NCBI RefSeq assembly: GCF_000240165.1
Contig: NC_017585.1
Span: 806,001-870,000 of the forward strand
Direction: 5' to 3'
Source: Streptantibioticus cattleyicolor NRRL 8057 = DSM 46488
GTDB taxonomy: Bacteria; Actinomycetota; Actinomycetes; Streptomycetales; Streptomycetaceae
Length of the DNA stretch: 64,000 bases
The notes beneath the pieces were generated by a model. The model searched no databases and was not told the DNA's origin. It saw only the letters and a program-made list of their open reading frames with translations. This document shows, one piece after another, positions 34,256 to 42,560 of the stretch. Within the stretch, counting starts at the first letter, position 1; each line of letters begins with the position of its first letter. Both the position numbers and the translations under genes were made by a program.

Positions 34256-35017
34256 ATGTACCTGGTCAGTTTCGCCGCCACGCTCGGCGGTGTGGTCTTC
34301 GCCGCCGTACTGGGCCGGCTGCTCGGCCGCGGGCAGCGGGCCACGGCGGGCGAGTACAACGGGCAGGCGCTCTCGCTCATCGGCGGGGTGCTGCTCAGCT
34401 CGTTCATTTTGCTGACGGGTTTTCAGGTGGCGGGCAGCTGGTCGGCGTTGAGCACCGCGCGGGCGCGTACCTACGACGAGGCCCGCGCGCTGACCGACGT
34501 CTACTGGGCGGCCGGGGGACTGGCCGCGCCCGACCGGGACCGGCTGCGCGGACTGCTGAAGAACTACACCCGGCAGGTGGAGCGGCGGGAGTTCCCGGCC
34601 CTGGCCGCCGGTCACACCAGCCCGCAGGCGTGGCAGGCGCTGGACGCGGTGCGCGGGGCGCTCGACACCGCGCCGGCGACGACCCCGGCCCGCCAGTCGG
34701 CCAAGTCGGCGGCCCAGTCCAACCTGGCCACCGTCTACCAGACCCGTACCGACCGGGCGGCGCAGGTCAAGGCAGGGATGCCGTTGATCACCTGGATCGC
34801 GCTGCTGGTGGCGGGGGCCTTCCTGATCGCCTTCCCGGCTGTCCTCGGGCTCACCGCCTCCGTGCGCAACCTGGTCGCGCTGTGCTTCGTCGGCGCCGCG
34901 GTGGCCTTCGCCGTCTGCCTCACCGCGCAGCTCAACCACGCCTTCCAGCCGCCGTACGCGGTGCGGCCGACCGCCTATCTCTTCGCCGAGGCCCGGTTCC
35001 GGCAGATCGACGGCTGA
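34256..35017 (+). CDS. DUF4239 family membrane protein
   Basis: The 253-residue protein has membrane segments at each end (about residues 1-22, 40-60, then LITWIALLVAGAFLIAFPAV and VALCFVGAAVAFAVCLTAQL). A charged middle domain with EARALTDVYWAAGGLAAPDR matches DUF4239, the bestrophin-related family of unknown function. ATG 34256 follows TTGGAGCGCC. The gene lies on the same strand as the proline-rich protein, 66 bp downstream. Ion channel activity has not been shown for this branch and I do not infer it. Confidence 0.75.
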   Translation: MYLVSFAATLGGVVFAAVLGRLLGRGQRATAGEYNGQALSLIGGVLLSSFILLTGFQVAGSWSALSTARARTYDEARALTDVYWAAGGLAAPDRDRLRGLLKNYTRQVERREFPALAAGHTSPQAWQALDAVRGALDTAPATTPARQSAKSAAQSNLATVYQTRTDRAAQVKAGMPLITWIALLVAGAFLIAFPAVLGLTASVRNLVALCFVGAAVAFAVCLTAQLNHAFQPPYAVRPTAYLFAEARFRQIDG

Positions 35018-35122
35018 GCCCCCCCCGGTTGTCGGTGGGGCGTACTACGGTGGACCGCGAACGACCCGGCACGCAGCCGAAGGACGCCCGGTTCCCCGCC
35101 GCCTGGAACGAGGACCATCCCC

Positions 35123-35323
35123 ATGAAGATCCTGATCAGCCACGACCGCTGCCAGGGCGCCGGTCAGTGCGCCCTCAACGCCCCCGCGCTCTTCGACCAG
35201 TCCGAGGACGACGGCACCGTCATCCTCCGCACCGAGCAGCCCCCGCCCGAGCAGCACGACGCCGCCCGCCTGGCCGCCGGCCTCTGCCCGAACGCGGTGA
35301 TCGGCATAGCCGAGGACGACTGA
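35123..35323 (+). CDS. [3Fe-4S]-type ferredoxin
   Basis: The 66-residue ferredoxin has cysteines in DRCQGAGQCALNAP (residues 10 and 16) and LCPNAV (near residue 54). With three cysteines and no fourth in the first motif, it fits the 3Fe-4S ferredoxins that pass electrons to cytochrome P450 enzymes. No P450 or ferredoxin reductase gene is nearby, so its partner is elsewhere. ATG 35123 starts MKILISHDRCQG, the usual beginning. The gene has its own upstream gap of about 100 bp. Confidence 0.9.
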   Translation: MKILISHDRCQGAGQCALNAPALFDQSEDDGTVILRTEQPPPEQHDAARLAAGLCPNAVIGIAEDD

Positions 35324-35453
35324 CCCGGCAGGCGTGGAGAACCCCGCCTGTCCGCGCGGCCTTTACCGGCTTCAGCTTCCGATTTCCACTACCGATTTCC
35401 CCTGCCCGATACCGGTTTCCCCTGCCGACTTCGACCCGGCGGATCGGAAGACA

Positions 35454-35876
35454 TCAGCCGGGGGACGCTGTCGAGCGCGAACCGTACAGGTCCGGAAGGC
35501 CCGGCGCCGAGCCGTCCGCCGTGTCCGCCAGGAAGTCCCGGTTGACGTCGATCAGGCGATCAAGCGCTTCTCTGGCGGCGGTCAGGCTGTCGATCGTGGC
35601 GGAAAGACGGGTGCGCTCCTGATTCATCGCGGTCAAGGCTTGCTCAGCTCTTTCCGCATTGGGCTCCGTCATGCAGGGAACCAGCTGGGCGATGGTTCTG
35701 CTGGACATTCCGGCGGCCAGGAACGTCTGAATCAGCGCGACCCGCTCGACGTGGGCGTCGCCGTAGCACCGCTGGCCGCCGGCGGACCTCGTGCTGACCA
35801 GCAGGCCCTGCTGCTCGTAGTAGCGCAGTGACCGACGGCTCGCTCCTGTCCGGACGGACAGTTCACGGATCCGCAT
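35454..35876 (-). CDS. MerR family transcriptional regulator
   Basis: The 140-residue protein has the MerR helix-turn-helix at its N-terminus (MRIRELSVRTGASRRSLRYY) and a C-terminal dimerisation helix with a leucine-rich pattern (LSATIDSLTAAREALDRLID). A cysteine occurs in LVPCMTEPN near residue 68. It is a clear paralogue of the MerR protein encoded at 6386. ATG 35876 has GGGGAG upstream. It is divergent from an EthD-domain gene at 36022 with a MerR-type dyad in between, so the EthD gene is the probable target. Confidence 0.87.
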   Translation of the reverse strand: MRIRELSVRTGASRRSLRYYEQQGLLVSTRSAGGQRCYGDAHVERVALIQTFLAAGMSSRTIAQLVPCMTEPNAERAEQALTAMNQERTRLSATIDSLTAAREALDRLIDVNRDFLADTADGSAPGLPDLYGSRSTASPG

Positions 35877-35915
35877 CTCGACTCCCCGTGTGCGCTGGGT
35901 CACGGCGACTTGCCC

Positions 35916-35931
35916 CTGACATCGATGTGAG
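35916..35931. promoter_or_regulatory. MerR-type operator dyad
   Basis: CTGACATCGATGTGAG is a 16-bp dyad with one mismatch between halves, in the divergent promoter of the MerR and EthD genes. It has the same design as the dyads at 6336 and 26200. Confidence 0.6.
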
Positions 35932-36021
35932 CGTTTAGGTTGACGCCATGGCTCACGACCCGCTGTCGGAGGGATCCGGGCACCGACCTCGGACGCCCGC
36001 CGGCGCGGAAGGAGAAACATC

Positions 36022-36357
36022 ATGCTCAAGTTCGCTTTCCTGATCAACCGTATCGACGGAATGACCTTCGAGGAATTCGTCGGGTATCACCGGGACCGTC
36101 ACGCACCGTTGTTCACGTCGATTCCGGAAGCACGGCAGTACGTGAAGAAGTACACCGTCTCGCACCCGGTACCCGCTGAAGGCTACCCGAGCCCCGCCTA
36201 CGACGGCCTCACCGAGATCTGGTTCGAGAGCTGGGCGGATCACGACGCCTTCTTCACGTCCGGCAATTACCGGGAGTTGGTGCACCCGGACGAGAGCGAG
36301 TTCATCGACATGGATTCGGTGGCGGTGATGGTCACCGAAGAAACGGTTGTGGTCTAG
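36022..36357 (+). CDS. EthD-domain protein
   Basis: The 111-residue protein belongs to the EthD/dimeric alpha-beta barrel family. It shows MLKFAFLINRIDGMTFEEFV, YHRDRHAPLFTSIPEAR and YDGLTEIWFESWADHDAFFT. Members are small proteins of uncertain chemistry, first named from an ether-degradation locus, and several act in polyketide or monooxygenase pathways. ATG 36022 has GGAAGGAG upstream. It is likely regulated by the divergent MerR protein. The function here is not assignable. Confidence 0.87.
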   Translation: MLKFAFLINRIDGMTFEEFVGYHRDRHAPLFTSIPEARQYVKKYTVSHPVPAEGYPSPAYDGLTEIWFESWADHDAFFTSGNYRELVHPDESEFIDMDSVAVMVTEETVVV

Positions 36358-36474
36358 CCGGCCGGACCGCGCGCGTCGGGCCGTGACTGTGCCCGCTCCG
36401 CGCACCTCGACGGCCTGGCGCGCGGCCCGTCGTCGAGCGGGCCGGCCAGGGCGGCTGACCGCGGCTCTTCGAGC

Positions 36475-37847
36475 TCAATCGTGCTCAGGGGCCTGATTGT
36501 CGTGGTTGGGCGTGGGGGCTGCTGGTCCGGGGTGCGAGGTGGCCGCGCGCGGCGGGTGGTGGCAGCGCGGGTGCGTAGGCGCTGGTTGACGGGGTTGCGG
36601 TGGCCGTAGGCGCAGCGTGTGTCGGTCTTGATGACGCGGTTCACGCCTTCGGAGCCGGGGTTCGTGACGCCGGTGGTGATTCCGGCGAGGTTCTGCGGCC
36701 ACCAGGTCGAGATGGTCTGGGCCAGGCGTTCGCACTCGGGCAGTTCGCTGGCGGTGGCGTTCTCGTAGAACGTGGTGAGCAGGGAGCTGATCTGGGGTCG
36801 GGTCGGGTGGGTGCTGTGCAGGGCGAGCAGGTCCATCAGGTCTTCCTTGACGTTCCAGGCCGTGAGGATCGGCTGCCCGGTCCTCTTCGGCACCGCCCGC
36901 AGGCCGTCGATCATCGCGTCCAGGTGCGTCGCGTGCATTCGCGCGCCCGAGCGGGTGAGCCTGTTGCGTAGTTCCCATTCCCGGTCGCCTTTGCGTCCGC
37001 GCCGCCCGGCTGTTGAAGGGTGACCCGGCGGCGCACCTCGGTGACGGCGGCGTTGGCCAGTTGAGCCAGGTGGAAGCGGTCGACCACGATCGTCGCGTGC
37101 GCCAGGCTGCGGCGGATGGCGGCCTTGCATACGGTGCACTGTCAATCGCCACGACCTTCACTCCCGCCCGCCACTCGGCGCTTTGCGCCTCGAGCCAGGT
37201 TGAAACGGCCTGCGCGGTGCGTCCTTCGACCTGCCCGAGCAGTCCGGCTCCGCCGGACAGGTCGGCGAAGCCGATGTGCCAACGGTCCGCGGTGACCTCC
37301 CAGGTGTCGGCGCCGTCTGCCTCGACGCGGCGGAAGCGCGTTTGCCGCGCCGGATCTCGTCGATCCCCAGATGCTCGACGGGCGGAGTGCCGGTGGGCAG
37401 AACCGCTGCCGCCCGTGTTGCGAACGCGGCCTGGGCCACCGGCCATGAGACTTCGAAGTCGCGTGCTGCCTGGATCACCGTGCGCGCGCCGTCCGCCACC
37501 GCGGCCCCGATCGCGGCCCTGGCCCGCGCGGTGATCCGGTGCCGGGGCGGGATCTGCGGGACGGACTCGGTGAACGTGCGGCGTGCACTTCCCGGGTTGC
37601 GGCAGCGCCAGCGGCGTTTCGTCCATTCCAGCGCGGTGTGCCGCCCGGCCGGCGGCACATCCCGCAGCCGGGTGCGCACCTACGCGTGCGGATGGTGCGA
37701 TGTGACGCCGCGGTTCGGGCAGCGCCTGGCCTGCTCGGCGGCCGTCACCAGGGCCAGGATCGGATTCGCCTCGCGATCGAGGGCGATTGAGGCCACCTCG
37801 ACCCCTTCGAGGCCGAACAGCAGCGTCACATCGTCGGGCAAGCTCAC
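36475..37847 (-). pseudogene. ISL3-family transposase, multiply disrupted
   Basis: Pieces of one ISL3 transposase follow in order but in different frames. From GTG 37847 (VSLPDDVTLLFGLEGVEVAS) the first segment reaches an in-frame TAG at 37680-37682 and continues unchanged beyond it (MRTRLRDVPPAGR). Frame then shifts near 37335, again near 37135 and again near 37030. The catalytic remnants HLGIDEIRRG, VVAID and TNPGSEGVNRVIKT are visible. The zinc finger CPNCG has become CPNRG. A possible end, GGCTCTTCGAGCTC, sits at 36463-36476, but I find no matching partner on the other side. The element is dead. Confidence 0.85.
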
Positions 37848-37955
37848 GGCCTCCCGGGTGCACCGACCGCTGTCGGGTCGGGGTGGAGGATCGACGGATT
37901 CGGGCACGGCGGCCAGGGCCGCCGGCCGGGCCTTGGCCGATCGGCGCGGGCTTCG

Positions 37956-38354
37956 TCAGGAATGCGATGTCGGTGGAGCGACCTGCGCGGTGCGGCGCGG
38001 GATGTCGGTGGCGTCGTAGTAGACGGGCAGGCCCAATCCGGTCGCGATCTGCACATCCTGGTCGGCGCCTGCGGACCTGCCCGGCAGCCGCAGCACCGCG
38101 TCGCAGTGCTGCAGCAGGCGCTGGGCGGTGGGGTAGAGCACCTGCTCGGCCAGCGGGTCCTCGATGGTGGCACCCGCCGAGCGCAGCACGGGCAGTGCCA
38201 CCCATTCTCCGATCATCGGGATGTGGCCGGCCTCGAACACCGGCCACGCCGCTTGTTCGAGCCGGGTGAGGTTCGCGGCCATCGCCTCGGGATCTCCGTC
38301 GGTGCCGGAGCGGTACGGCCCGGCGATCAGTATCAGCATCGGGGTGTCGGTCAT
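37956..38354 (-). CDS. DUF4406 (nucleoside deoxyribosyltransferase-like) protein
   Basis: The 132-residue protein has LILIAGPYRSGTDGDPEAM at its start, a motif of the nucleoside 2-deoxyribosyltransferase/DUF4406 fold. AAWPVFEAGHIPMIGEWVAL and HCDAVLRLPGRSAGADQDVQ follow, the last supplying the usual acidic residues of the active-site region. Members bind nucleosides or modified nucleotides, but activity is known for few of them. ATG 38354 is divergent from the DeoR gene with 55 bp between. The pairing with a DeoR regulator is suggestive of sugar or nucleoside metabolism. Confidence 0.8.
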   Translation of the reverse strand: MTDTPMLILIAGPYRSGTDGDPEAMAANLTRLEQAAWPVFEAGHIPMIGEWVALPVLRSAGATIEDPLAEQVLYPTAQRLLQHCDAVLRLPGRSAGADQDVQIATGLGLPVYYDATDIPRRTAQVAPPTSHS

Positions 38355-38369
38355 GGCGCTACGCTACAC

Positions 38370-38390
38370 ACATGCACGCAGAAACATGCA
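38370..38390. promoter_or_regulatory. Direct repeats in the DUF4406/DeoR promoter
   Basis: ACATGCA occurs at 38370-38376 and at 38384-38390, 14 bp apart. This spacing and position between divergent genes suggest binding of the DeoR protein encoded next to it. Confidence 0.5.
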
Positions 38391-38409
38391 AGACCAGGAA
38401 GGAATAGGA

Positions 38410-39165
38410 ATGCTGGCTGCGGAACGACGTGACTACCTGCTGGGCGTGCTCACCGAAGAGGGCAAGATCGTCGCCAAGGACATCGCCGAACGGCTCGGCC
38501 TGTCCGACGACAGCGTCCGACGCGACCTGCGGGAACTTGCGGCCGAAGGACTCTGCCAACGGGTGTACGGCGGAGCGCTGCCCGCCTCCCCGGCCATCGC
38601 CGACTACGCCACACGGCGGCAGGTGGCGCCGGCGAGCAAGCAGAAAGTCGCCACCGCTGCCGCCGGACTCATCCGACCCGGATCCACCGTCATCCTCGAC
38701 GGCGGCACCACCACCCTGGCCCTCGCCCAGGCCCTGCCCGCCAACCTGGACTGCACCGTGATCACGCACAGTCCCACCATCGCGACGGCCCTGGTCGAAC
38801 ACCCCACGGCCGAGGTGTTCCTACTCGGCGGAAAGATCTTCAAGCACTCGGCCGTCGCCTGCGGATCAGCCGCCGTCGAAGCCGCCCAACAGATCTCCGC
38901 CGACCTGTGCCTGCTGGGAGTGACCGGTGTGCACCCCGAGGCGGGACTGACCACCGGCGACCCCGACGAAGCCGCGATGAAACGCGCACTGGCAGCCAGG
39001 TCCGCAGACACCTACATCCTCGCCTCGACCGAGAAGATCGGCGCAGCATCCCGCTACCGCGTCCTGCCTTGGGAAGAGATCAGCGGCCTGATCACCGACG
39101 CGCCTCCGGCGAACCCCGTAATCACCCAACTCGCGCAACACGGCACCAACATCGTCGCCGCTTGA
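38410..39165 (+). CDS. DeoR/GlpR family transcriptional regulator
   Basis: The 251-residue protein has the DeoR helix-turn-helix (IVAKDIAERLGLSDDSVRRD then LRELAAEGLCQRVYGGAL, about residues 20-57) and a C-terminal sugar-phosphate sensor domain (VILDGGTTTLALAQAL, ADLCLLGVTGVHPEAGLTTG). DeoR repressors usually respond to a phosphorylated sugar. ATG 38410 is preceded by AGGAAGGAATAGGA. It is divergent from the DUF4406 gene across short direct repeats, so it most likely controls that gene and itself. Confidence 0.9.
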   Translation: MLAAERRDYLLGVLTEEGKIVAKDIAERLGLSDDSVRRDLRELAAEGLCQRVYGGALPASPAIADYATRRQVAPASKQKVATAAAGLIRPGSTVILDGGTTTLALAQALPANLDCTVITHSPTIATALVEHPTAEVFLLGGKIFKHSAVACGSAAVEAAQQISADLCLLGVTGVHPEAGLTTGDPDEAAMKRALAARSADTYILASTEKIGAASRYRVLPWEEISGLITDAPPANPVITQLAQHGTNIVAA

Positions 39166-39260
39166 CGTATACCGAAGAGCCTTGACCGCTCCCGGCTGAC
39201 CGTCCCCGGAAAAAATCAGCGGCGCCGGCCCCTACGTCCCTGCAACAATGCCCCGACCCG

Positions 39261-39292
39261 GCCGGACGTGACCGCGTGACCGCACGTCCGGC
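39261..39292 (+). promoter_or_regulatory. Stem-loop in the leader of the ribosomal protection gene
   Basis: GCCGGACGTG and CACGTCCGGC form a perfect 10-bp stem with a 12-base loop, 93 bp upstream of the ribosomal protection protein start. A short reading frame with a good ribosome site begins at 39318. The arrangement resembles translational or transcriptional attenuation leaders. Confidence 0.55.
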
Positions 39293-39317
39293 GACCACCG
39301 GCGGAAGGGCAGACACG

Positions 39318-39443
39318 ATGCGCCGACTCCTCGAATTCACCCAGCTCCCTGTTCTGGCGTACGAATCCGAGGATCCCCGCACGTATGACCCCCGCACCGG
39401 CAACCCTGAACATCGGCATCCTGGCGCACATCGACGCCGGTAA
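39318..39443 (+). CDS. Possible leader peptide
   Basis: This 41-codon frame (starting MRRLLEFTQLPVLAYESEDP) begins at ATG 39318, eight bases after GGAAGGG, a better ribosome site than that of the main gene. It overlaps the first 59 bases of the main gene in another frame and ends at TAA 39441. It could regulate the resistance gene through ribosome stalling or coupling. No homology is recognised and it may be fortuitous. Confidence 0.4.
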   Translation: MRRLLEFTQLPVLAYESEDPRTYDPRTGNPEHRHPGAHRRR

Positions 39444-41373
39444 GACCAGCCTGACCGAGCGTCTGCTCTTCGACACCGGGGCCATCGACCGCCTCGGCAG
39501 CGTGGACGCCGGGGACACCCGCACCGACAGCGGCGAGATCGAGCGCGAACGCGGCATCACCGTGCGCTCCGCCGTGACCGCGTTCCGCGTCGGGGAACGG
39601 CAGATCAACCTGATCGACACCCCCGGCCACAGCGACTTCATCGCCGAGGTGGAACGCGTGCTCGGCGTGCTCGACGCGGCCGTGCTGATGATCTCCGCCG
39701 TCGAGGGCGTCCAGGCGCAGACCCGCGTCCTGATGCGCACCCTGACCCGGCTGCGCCTGCCCACCGTGCTCTTCGCCAACAAGACCGACCGCACCGGCGC
39801 CCGCGACACCGCGCTGCTGGCCGAGATCCGCCGCAAGCTCACCCCGCACGTCCTCGCGGTCAACGAGGTGCGCGCGACCGGCACGCGCGGCGCCCACTGC
39901 CTGCCGCGCCCGCCCGCCTCGCCGGAACACCTCGCCGAGACCGCGGAGGTCCTCGCCGACCACGACGACGGGCTGCTGGCCGACCTCGTGGACGGACGGG
40001 TGCCGCCGCCCGCCGTCGTACGCGCCGCGCTCGCCGCGCAGACCGCGCGGGGGCTGACGCACCCGCTGGTCTTCGGCTCGGCGCTGACCGGACAGGGCGT
40101 CGACACCTTGATCGACACCCTCGCCGGGCTGCTCCCGGTGCCCGAGGCGCCCCGGGACGAGGTGGTGCGCGGCCGGGTCTTCGCGGTGGAACGCGGTCCG
40201 GCCGGGGAACGGATCGCCCTGCTGCGGCTGCGGTCCGGGAGCCTGCGCCGGGGGCAGCGGCTCACCTTCCACCGGCTGTCACCGCTGGGCGCCACCACCC
40301 GCTCCGCCCGGGTCGGCGCGCTGGAGGTGGTCGCGCCGGAACCCGGCACCCTCCGCGCGCCGGCCGCCGGGGACATCGTGCGGCTGTGGGGGCTCACCGG
40401 TGTCCGGGTCGGCGACCACACCGGACCGGTCGGACCGGGGGACGCCGACGCCCACTTCCCGCCGCCCAGCCTGGAATCGGTGGCCGTGCCCAGGCGCCCG
40501 GAGCAGGCCCCGCGACTGCACGCCGCGCTGACCGTCCTCGCCGACCGCGACCCGCTGATCGGCGCCCGTACCGTGCCCGGACGCGGCACCGCGGTGCTGC
40601 TCTACGGGGAGGTGCAGAAGGAGGTCATCGCCGAGACGCTGCGCCGCGAGTTCGGGGTGGAGGCCGACTTCGAGCCGACCCGGGTGCGGTACCTGGAGCG
40701 TCCGGTGGGCCGTGGCGAGGCCGCCGAGGTGCTCGACCGGCACCGCCGGCCCGACTTCTGGGCCACCGTGGGCCTGCGGGTGGAACCCGGCGGCTCCGGC
40801 ACCGGGGTCGTCTTCCGCCGCGAGACCGAACTCGGCGCGCTGCCCGCCGCGTTCGACCGGGCGGTGGTGGACTCCGTGCACGGCACGCTCCGGCAGGGGC
40901 TGCACGGCTGGCCGGTGACGGACGTCGTGGTGACGCTGACGCACAGCGGGTTCGTCGGCCCGATCAGCACCGCCGCCGACTTCCGCGGGCTCACCCCGCT
41001 GGTGCTGATGCGCGCGCTCGCCGAGGCGGGCACCCGCGGGTACGAACCGTGCCACGCGTTCGAGGCGGAGGTGCCGCACGACTGCCTCGGCCCGGCGCTC
41101 ACCCGGCTCGCCGCGCTCGGCGCCGACGTCACGGCGGCCACCCCGCTGTCCGGCCGGTGGCAGGTCACCGGGACCCTGCCCGCCCGCCAAGTGCACGTCT
41201 TCCAGGGCGAGTTGCCCACCCTCACCGGCGGCGAGGGGCTGTGGTGGTCGCGTCCCTCCGGCGACCGCCCGGTCACCGGGGCGTACCCGTACGCCGAACG
41301 CACCGACGGCAACCCGCTGGACCGCAAGGAATACCTGGGCCACCTGGCCCGTACCGGCGGCGCCCGGGTCTGA
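39385..41373 (+). CDS. Tetracycline-resistance ribosomal protection protein (TetM/OtrA type)
   Basis: The 662-residue GTPase resembles elongation factor G. GTP motifs are IAHIDAGKTSLTERLL (about residues 12-27), ERERGITVRSA, LIDTPGHSDFIAEVERVL and FANKTDRTGA (NKTD in place of the NKxD consensus). The remaining domains match TetM/OtrA proteins that displace tetracycline from the ribosome using GTP. The C-terminal end YPYAERTDGNPLDRKEYLGH is typical of the streptomycete branch. ATG 39385 has only a weak site. Such genes are often intrinsic in streptomycetes and do not prove resistance. A stem-loop and a short frame lie upstream. Confidence 0.9.
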   Translation: MTPAPATLNIGILAHIDAGKTSLTERLLFDTGAIDRLGSVDAGDTRTDSGEIERERGITVRSAVTAFRVGERQINLIDTPGHSDFIAEVERVLGVLDAAVLMISAVEGVQAQTRVLMRTLTRLRLPTVLFANKTDRTGARDTALLAEIRRKLTPHVLAVNEVRATGTRGAHCLPRPPASPEHLAETAEVLADHDDGLLADLVDGRVPPPAVVRAALAAQTARGLTHPLVFGSALTGQGVDTLIDTLAGLLPVPEAPRDEVVRGRVFAVERGPAGERIALLRLRSGSLRRGQRLTFHRLSPLGATTRSARVGALEVVAPEPGTLRAPAAGDIVRLWGLTGVRVGDHTGPVGPGDADAHFPPPSLESVAVPRRPEQAPRLHAALTVLADRDPLIGARTVPGRGTAVLLYGEVQKEVIAETLRREFGVEADFEPTRVRYLERPVGRGEAAEVLDRHRRPDFWATVGLRVEPGGSGTGVVFRRETELGALPAAFDRAVVDSVHGTLRQGLHGWPVTDVVVTLTHSGFVGPISTAADFRGLTPLVLMRALAEAGTRGYEPCHAFEAEVPHDCLGPALTRLAALGADVTAATPLSGRWQVTGTLPARQVHVFQGELPTLTGGEGLWWSRPSGDRPVTGAYPYAERTDGNPLDRKEYLGHLARTGGARV

Positions 41374-41421
41374 GACCGCCGCGCGCCCGCCCCCGTACCG
41401 TTTCCGGGGGCGGGGCGCGGG

Positions 41422-42399
41422 TCAGGAGGCGGAGGTGGTCTGCTCCCCGGTGGCGCTGCCGGTCAGCCACTGCGACCAGTCGACGTTGAAGTCGGCGTAG
41501 CCGTTGTCACCCTCGGCCTTGCCGCGCGGCGAGCCGGTGATGGTGATCGGGTCGCCCACGTGGACGTAGTCGTAGAACCACTCGGCGTCCGAGTAGGACA
41601 GGTGGACGCAGCCGTGCGAGCCGTAGCTGTGGCCGGGCTGGGGGTCGCCGGTGGAGTAGTGGACGTAGGTGCCCGAGGTGGTCAGCTGGACGTCCCACGG
41701 CAGCGTCAGGTCGTAGTAGTTGGCGCTGCCCTTGGTGCACGAGATGCCGACGCTGCACGAGGTCATCCGCACCTCGCGTTCCTTGTCCATGACGGCCATC
41801 GTGCCGTCCCAGGACGGGAAGTCGGGGCTGCCGGCGTCGATCGGCATGGTGCGCACCACCGAGTGGTCCCGGGTGACCTTCATGGTGTGGTCGGGGACGG
41901 AGACCGAGACCTCGGTGTCCGGGCCGACGGTGAAGGTGTGCTTGTAGTCGTGGGTGCCGTAACGGCCGTTGCCGTTGCCCACCCCGGTCAGGCGCGCGTC
42001 CAGGGTGACCTTGGTGCCGGAGGGCCAGTAGGACTTGGGGCGCCAGTCGACACGGGTGCTGCCGAACCAGTGCCACGCGCCGGTGACCGGGGCCGAGGCG
42101 GTCACCTTCATGTGCTTCTCGATCTGGGCCCGGGCGGAGGCGGCCACCGGGTTGCTGAACTCCACGGATATCGGCATGGCCACGCCGACCGTGGCGCCGT
42201 CCTGCGGGGCGATCGTGTCCAGCAGCATCGGCGGCCCGGCGGGCTGGGTGTGCGTGGGGTGGGGCTTGACCGGGTGGGCCGTCGTGGCCGCCTTGGCCTT
42301 CGCGTCCGAGGCCGTCGCGGCGCCGCCGCACGCGCTGGTGGTCGCCAGCACCACCCCGGCCAGCAATGCGATCCCCACGCCGCTCTTGATCCGCCCCAC
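41422..42399 (-). CDS. L,D-transpeptidase lipoprotein
   Basis: The 325-residue protein has a signal peptide with a lipobox (GVVLATTSACGG, about residues 13-24), so it is a lipoprotein. An Ig-like N-terminal region (residues 55-160) precedes the YkuD catalytic domain. The active-site motif SYGSHGCVHLS (about 272-282) contains the catalytic cysteine and the HGC signature, with HYSTGDPQPGH upstream. It cross-links peptidoglycan through 3-3 bonds. The start is GTG 42399. It converges on the ribosomal protection gene. Closest known relatives are the Ldt enzymes of mycobacteria. Confidence 0.92.
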   Translation of the reverse strand: MGRIKSGVGIALLAGVVLATTSACGGAATASDAKAKAATTAHPVKPHPTHTQPAGPPMLLDTIAPQDGATVGVAMPISVEFSNPVAASARAQIEKHMKVTASAPVTGAWHWFGSTRVDWRPKSYWPSGTKVTLDARLTGVGNGNGRYGTHDYKHTFTVGPDTEVSVSVPDHTMKVTRDHSVVRTMPIDAGSPDFPSWDGTMAVMDKEREVRMTSCSVGISCTKGSANYYDLTLPWDVQLTTSGTYVHYSTGDPQPGHSYGSHGCVHLSYSDAEWFYDYVHVGDPITITGSPRGKAEGDNGYADFNVDWSQWLTGSATGEQTTSAS

Positions 42400-42560
42400 G
42401 CCCTGCTCCCGCTCGCGTTCACTTCACCGGATGGACATCACCCGTTCACCGGGTGTCCGGCGCCATCGAAGACGTTCAACTCTACGCAAGCGGTTGCGGC
42501 GACCACGTAAAGCGATGGCCAAGCTTTGCCCTGGTGACCGGGGGTGAGCGGCGGGGGAGG

